This document shows, piece after piece, positions 61,790 through 64,000 of a DNA stretch of 64,000 nt. Every line of letters begins with the position of its first letter. The first letter of the stretch is position 1. The notes below the pieces were generated by a model, which was not told where the DNA came from, did not search any database, and saw only the letters and a list, made by a program, of their open reading frames with translations. Both the position numbers and the translations under genes were made by a program. The stretch lies in assembly GCF_030441895.1 (NCBI RefSeq), contig NZ_JARJAS010000005.1. One strand, 5' to 3'. The stretch comes from Enterococcus_D entomosocium (GTDB lineage: Bacteria; Bacillota; Bacilli; Lactobacillales; Enterococcaceae).

Positions 61790-63007
61790 TTAAGAATCTA
61801 ACCCCATAAAGGTAGGATAGGCCGTTTCATCATGTTCGATCCGATCCATCCCCACCGCTTCTTCTTGCTGAGATACGCGAATCGGCATCACCCATTTAAT
61901 CAAGGTAATTATGACAAAGGATAGGATACCAGCGAACAAAATCGTAAATACGATACTTTCGGCTTGTGCGATAAAAAGATCAACACCGCCATAAAGCAAT
62001 CCTGAATGTCCACCAACAGCGGGATCGGCAAAGATCCCGGTCATCAAACCACCGAAGATTCCGCCTACCCCGTGACAACCAAAGGCATCCAATGCATCAT
62101 CTAACCCTAATCGATGTTTGATGACGGAAATAAAGAAGTAACAAAACGGACTGACTAAAGCGCCAATGATAAAGGAAGACCAAAGGGAGACAAACCCCGC
62201 CCCTGGTGTGATGGCAACTAAGCCCACAACTGCACCTGTACAAGCACCGACGATTGTCGGTTTTCCCACGACGATTTTTTCGATCAGCATCCAAGAAAGC
62301 ATCGCACTGGCTGCTGCTGTATTCGTGGTCATTAGGGCGTGGATCGCTAGACCATCAGCTGCTAACGCAGAGCCAGCATTAAAGCCAAACCAGCCAAACC
62401 ATAAAAGACCGGCACCTAGTACAACAAAGGGAATATTATGAGGACGATATTCGGTTTGATGAAATTCTCGTCGCTTACCGACAACGATCGCTAAGACTAG
62501 CCCACTGATTCCCGAACTGATGTGAACGACATTGCCTCCTGCAAAGTCGATCGAGCCGATCGCATCTAAGAAGCCACCGCCCCACACCATATGCGCCATT
62601 GGAAAATACACGAAAACCAGCCAGAAGCCAATAAATAGAAAAATAGCAGAGAACCGCATTCTTCCAACGACTGATCCAGTGATAATCGCCGTTGTGATCA
62701 AAGCAAACATCATTTGAAAGGCAGCAAACAACCCTTCTGGAATTCCCTCTCCTTCTGACATCGAAACATGATTGAAAAAGACTTTGTCTAAATTGCCAAT
62801 AAATGATCCTGTCCCGCTAAAGGATAATGTATACCCTAGAGCGACCCAGAGGACGGACGCCAAGCCCATCGTACAAATCACCATCATCATGGTATTGAGG
62901 ATGTTTTTGCGTCGTTCCAATCCTCCATAAAAAAATGCCAATGCTGGAGTCATTAGAAAAACCATACCGCTACAAATTAAAATAAATGCAATATTCCCTG
63001 TATCCAT
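61790..63007 (-). CDS. amtB: Ammonium transporter
   Basis: A 405-residue channel with eleven predicted membrane helices. Visible: the N-terminal TPALAFFYGGLERRKN, the periplasmic ammonium-site region, the twin pore histidines in GGNVVHISSGISGLV (His about 162) and DAFGCHGVGGIFGG (His about 310), and the C-terminal cytoplasmic tail. Co-transcribed with glnK. Two GlnR boxes lie upstream. GGAGG precedes the ATG. Confidence 0.95.
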   Translation of the reverse strand: MDTGNIAFILICSGMVFLMTPALAFFYGGLERRKNILNTMMMVICTMGLASVLWVALGYTLSFSGTGSFIGNLDKVFFNHVSMSEGEGIPEGLFAAFQMMFALITTAIITGSVVGRMRFSAIFLFIGFWLVFVYFPMAHMVWGGGFLDAIGSIDFAGGNVVHISSGISGLVLAIVVGKRREFHQTEYRPHNIPFVVLGAGLLWFGWFGFNAGSALAADGLAIHALMTTNTAAASAMLSWMLIEKIVVGKPTIVGACTGAVVGLVAITPGAGFVSLWSSFIIGALVSPFCYFFISVIKHRLGLDDALDAFGCHGVGGIFGGLMTGIFADPAVGGHSGLLYGGVDLFIAQAESIVFTILFAGILSFVIITLIKWVMPIRVSQQEEAVGMDRIEHDETAYPTFMGLDS

Positions 63008-63029
63008 TTTACACGCCTCCCTTTCTATA

Positions 63030-63046
63030 TGTTAGCTATCCTAACA
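63030..63046. promoter_or_regulatory. GlnR/TnrA box 1 upstream of amtB
   Basis: TGTTAGCTATCCTAACA fits TGTNA-N7-TNACA exactly, 23 bp before the amtB start. Confidence 0.85.
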
Positions 63047-63114
63047 CCATATTTTCGAATAATCTAGATTTTTCTGAGAAAAACATGAATTTTCTGAAAA
63101 TAGCTGACTTTATA

Positions 63115-63131
63115 TGTTAGGTAATATCACA
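63115..63131. promoter_or_regulatory. GlnR/TnrA box 2 upstream of amtB
   Basis: TGTTAGGTAATATCACA also fits TGTNA-N7-TNACA exactly. Its centre is 85 bp from box 1, close to eight helical turns, so two dimers could cooperate or form a loop. Confidence 0.8.
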
Positions 63132-63149
63132 TAAGTGAGCGTGTAGTAC

Positions 63150-63177
63150 AAAAAAATACCGAGAGAAGTCTCGGTAT
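63150..63177 (-). terminator. Terminator of the rsmI gene
   Basis: ATACCGAGA/TCTCGGTAT (63156-63164, 63169-63177) with loop GAAG and a T tract on the reverse strand. Confidence 0.85.
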
Positions 63178-63179
63178 GA

Positions 63180-64000
63180 TTACTCTTCTATTTGGTGATA
63201 CGCTTGATAGACAAGCTGTTTCTTTACTTGATTACGTTTAGCCACTTCTTTGATTGCTTCTTTTGAGGACATTTCGGCCTCTTCCATCAAGGCAGCTACT
63301 TGTTCTGAGTAACTTCCTTCATAAACAATTTCATGTATTTCAGAAGAGCCTTCCACCAACAGACAGCATTCTCCTTTGATTGGCTGCTGCTCTAAATAGT
63401 CGATCAATTCAGAAAAGGTCCCTCGCAAGTATTCTTCATGGATTTTTGTCAATTCTCGGCAAATGACTGCCTGACGTTCACCAAATACCTCTAGCATTGT
63501 TTCAATCGTCGCTGCGATTCGATAGGGTGACTCATAAAAAATCATCGTTGCTTTCTGGGTCGCTAATTCACTCAAGGCTTGTTTTTGTTCTTTTTTCTTA
63601 CGAGGTAAAAAGCCATAAAAAAGATTTGGTTGCGGCGATAAGCCTGAAGCAATCAACGCTGTCAAACCTGCCGTAGGTCCCGGAAGCGCAATCACCGCGA
63701 TTCCTTCAGCTAGACAGGCCTTGACTAATTCATGCCCCGGATCACTGATGGAGGGCATACCAGCATCGCTGCATTGGGCAATGGTCTTGCCCATCTGCAG
63801 CTGTTCTACCAAATGCGGAACTCGCTCTTTATAATTGTGTTCATGTAAGCTTTTTTGCGGTGTCGAGATCTCAAAATGATTCAACAATTTCTGGGTATTG
63901 CGAGTATCTTCACTTGCGATCAGGTCCGCTTCTTTTAAAATTTTGACACAACGGACCGTCATATCTTCCAAGTTCCCGATCGGTGTCGGAACAAGATACA
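63180..64000 (-). CDS. rsmI: 16S rRNA (cytidine1402-2'-O)-methyltransferase, partial (N-terminus outside window)
   Basis: Methylates the ribose of C1402 in 16S rRNA. The frame continues to the window edge: before the internal Leu-Glu-Asp it reads YLVPTPIGN, the conserved RsmI N-terminal motif, so only about ten residues are missing and the apparent start near 63971 is internal. Further signatures: SEDTRNTQKLLNHF, SDAGMPSISDPG, ALPGPTAGLTALIASGL and FYESPYRI. The C-terminal 60 residues form the usual small helical domain. Confidence 0.94.
   Translation of the reverse strand, partial: YLVPTPIGNLEDMTVRCVKILKEADLIASEDTRNTQKLLNHFEISTPQKSLHEHNYKERVPHLVEQLQMGKTIAQCSDAGMPSISDPGHELVKACLAEGIAVIALPGPTAGLTALIASGLSPQPNLFYGFLPRKKKEQKQALSELATQKATMIFYESPYRIAATIETMLEVFGERQAVICRELTKIHEEYLRGTFSELIDYLEQQPIKGECCLLVEGSSEIHEIVYEGSYSEQVAALMEEAEMSSKEAIKEVAKRNQVKKQLVYQAYHQIEE

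Noticed and set aside
1..64000. CRISPR array, tRNA/rRNA genes, prophage or replication origin
   Set aside because: No regularly spaced repeats, cloverleaf sequences, rRNA segments, phage genes or DnaA-box clusters were seen on either strand.

Overview
The window reads as a chromosome segment of a low-GC Gram-positive of the family Enterococcaceae, most likely an Enterococcus of the plant-associated, carbohydrate-rich type (E. casseliflavus/gallinarum-like; the species is a guess). Signs are AGGAGG-type ribosome sites, a WxL/LPXTG surface-protein pair, an AdcA with fused ZinT domain, T-box and TPP leaders, GlnR, NrdR and Gram-positive LexA boxes, and many carbohydrate operons. No rRNA, tRNA, CRISPR array, complete insertion sequence or phage gene was seen.

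Bases 1-16,500 form a pectin/rhamnogalacturonan and uronate locus: a GH105 unsaturated rhamnogalacturonyl hydrolase (cut by the window start), a YesL-type DUF624 protein, two divergently transcribed CUT1 ABC permeases, a membrane AraC regulator of the YesS type, a LacI regulator with uxaB-uxaA-uxaC and a rhamnogalacturonan acetylesterase, and kduD-kduI-kdgK-kdgA with an IclR (KdgR-type) regulator. Together they would take imported oligogalacturonides through galacturonate and 5-keto-4-deoxyuronate to KDG, KDPG and finally pyruvate plus glyceraldehyde-3-phosphate. Bases 16,600-30,600 hold further sugar modules: an RpiR regulator beside an FGGY kinase, a PTS EIICB with a GH4 phospho-glucosidase, and a LacI-controlled set (LacI, ROK kinase, ABC importer, DUF624, GH3 glycosidase) with matching operators.

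Bases 30,800-33,700 encode a lectin/MucBP/WxL surface protein and a small LPXTG protein, a partial Csc cluster. Bases 34,100-41,200 hold an RpiR regulator, an acetyltransferase, RecQ, a FAD oxidoreductase, a pRiA4b ORF-3-like protein and the zinc lipoprotein AdcA. A TPP riboswitch controls ykoFEDC (41,490-44,914). Next come a divergent pair: a signal-peptidase-like protein lacking both catalytic residues and a 7TM sensor with a decayed kinase domain.

The rest is mostly housekeeping: T-box-controlled archaeal-type proS, lplA with a metallo-hydrolase, a DUF975 protein and pepA, a BceAB-like ABC pair, NrdR-controlled nrdD-nrdG, an AlkD-like protein and LexA-controlled dinB, GlnR-controlled amtB-glnK, and rsmI cut by the window end.

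The observations most worth a second look are the catalytically dead signal-peptidase homologue and its divergent degenerate kinase, a 45-bp palindromic element found twice inside terminator loops, the mirrored AraC-type half-sites between the split permease genes, and a gene whose ribosome site lies inside the upstream gene's terminator stem.
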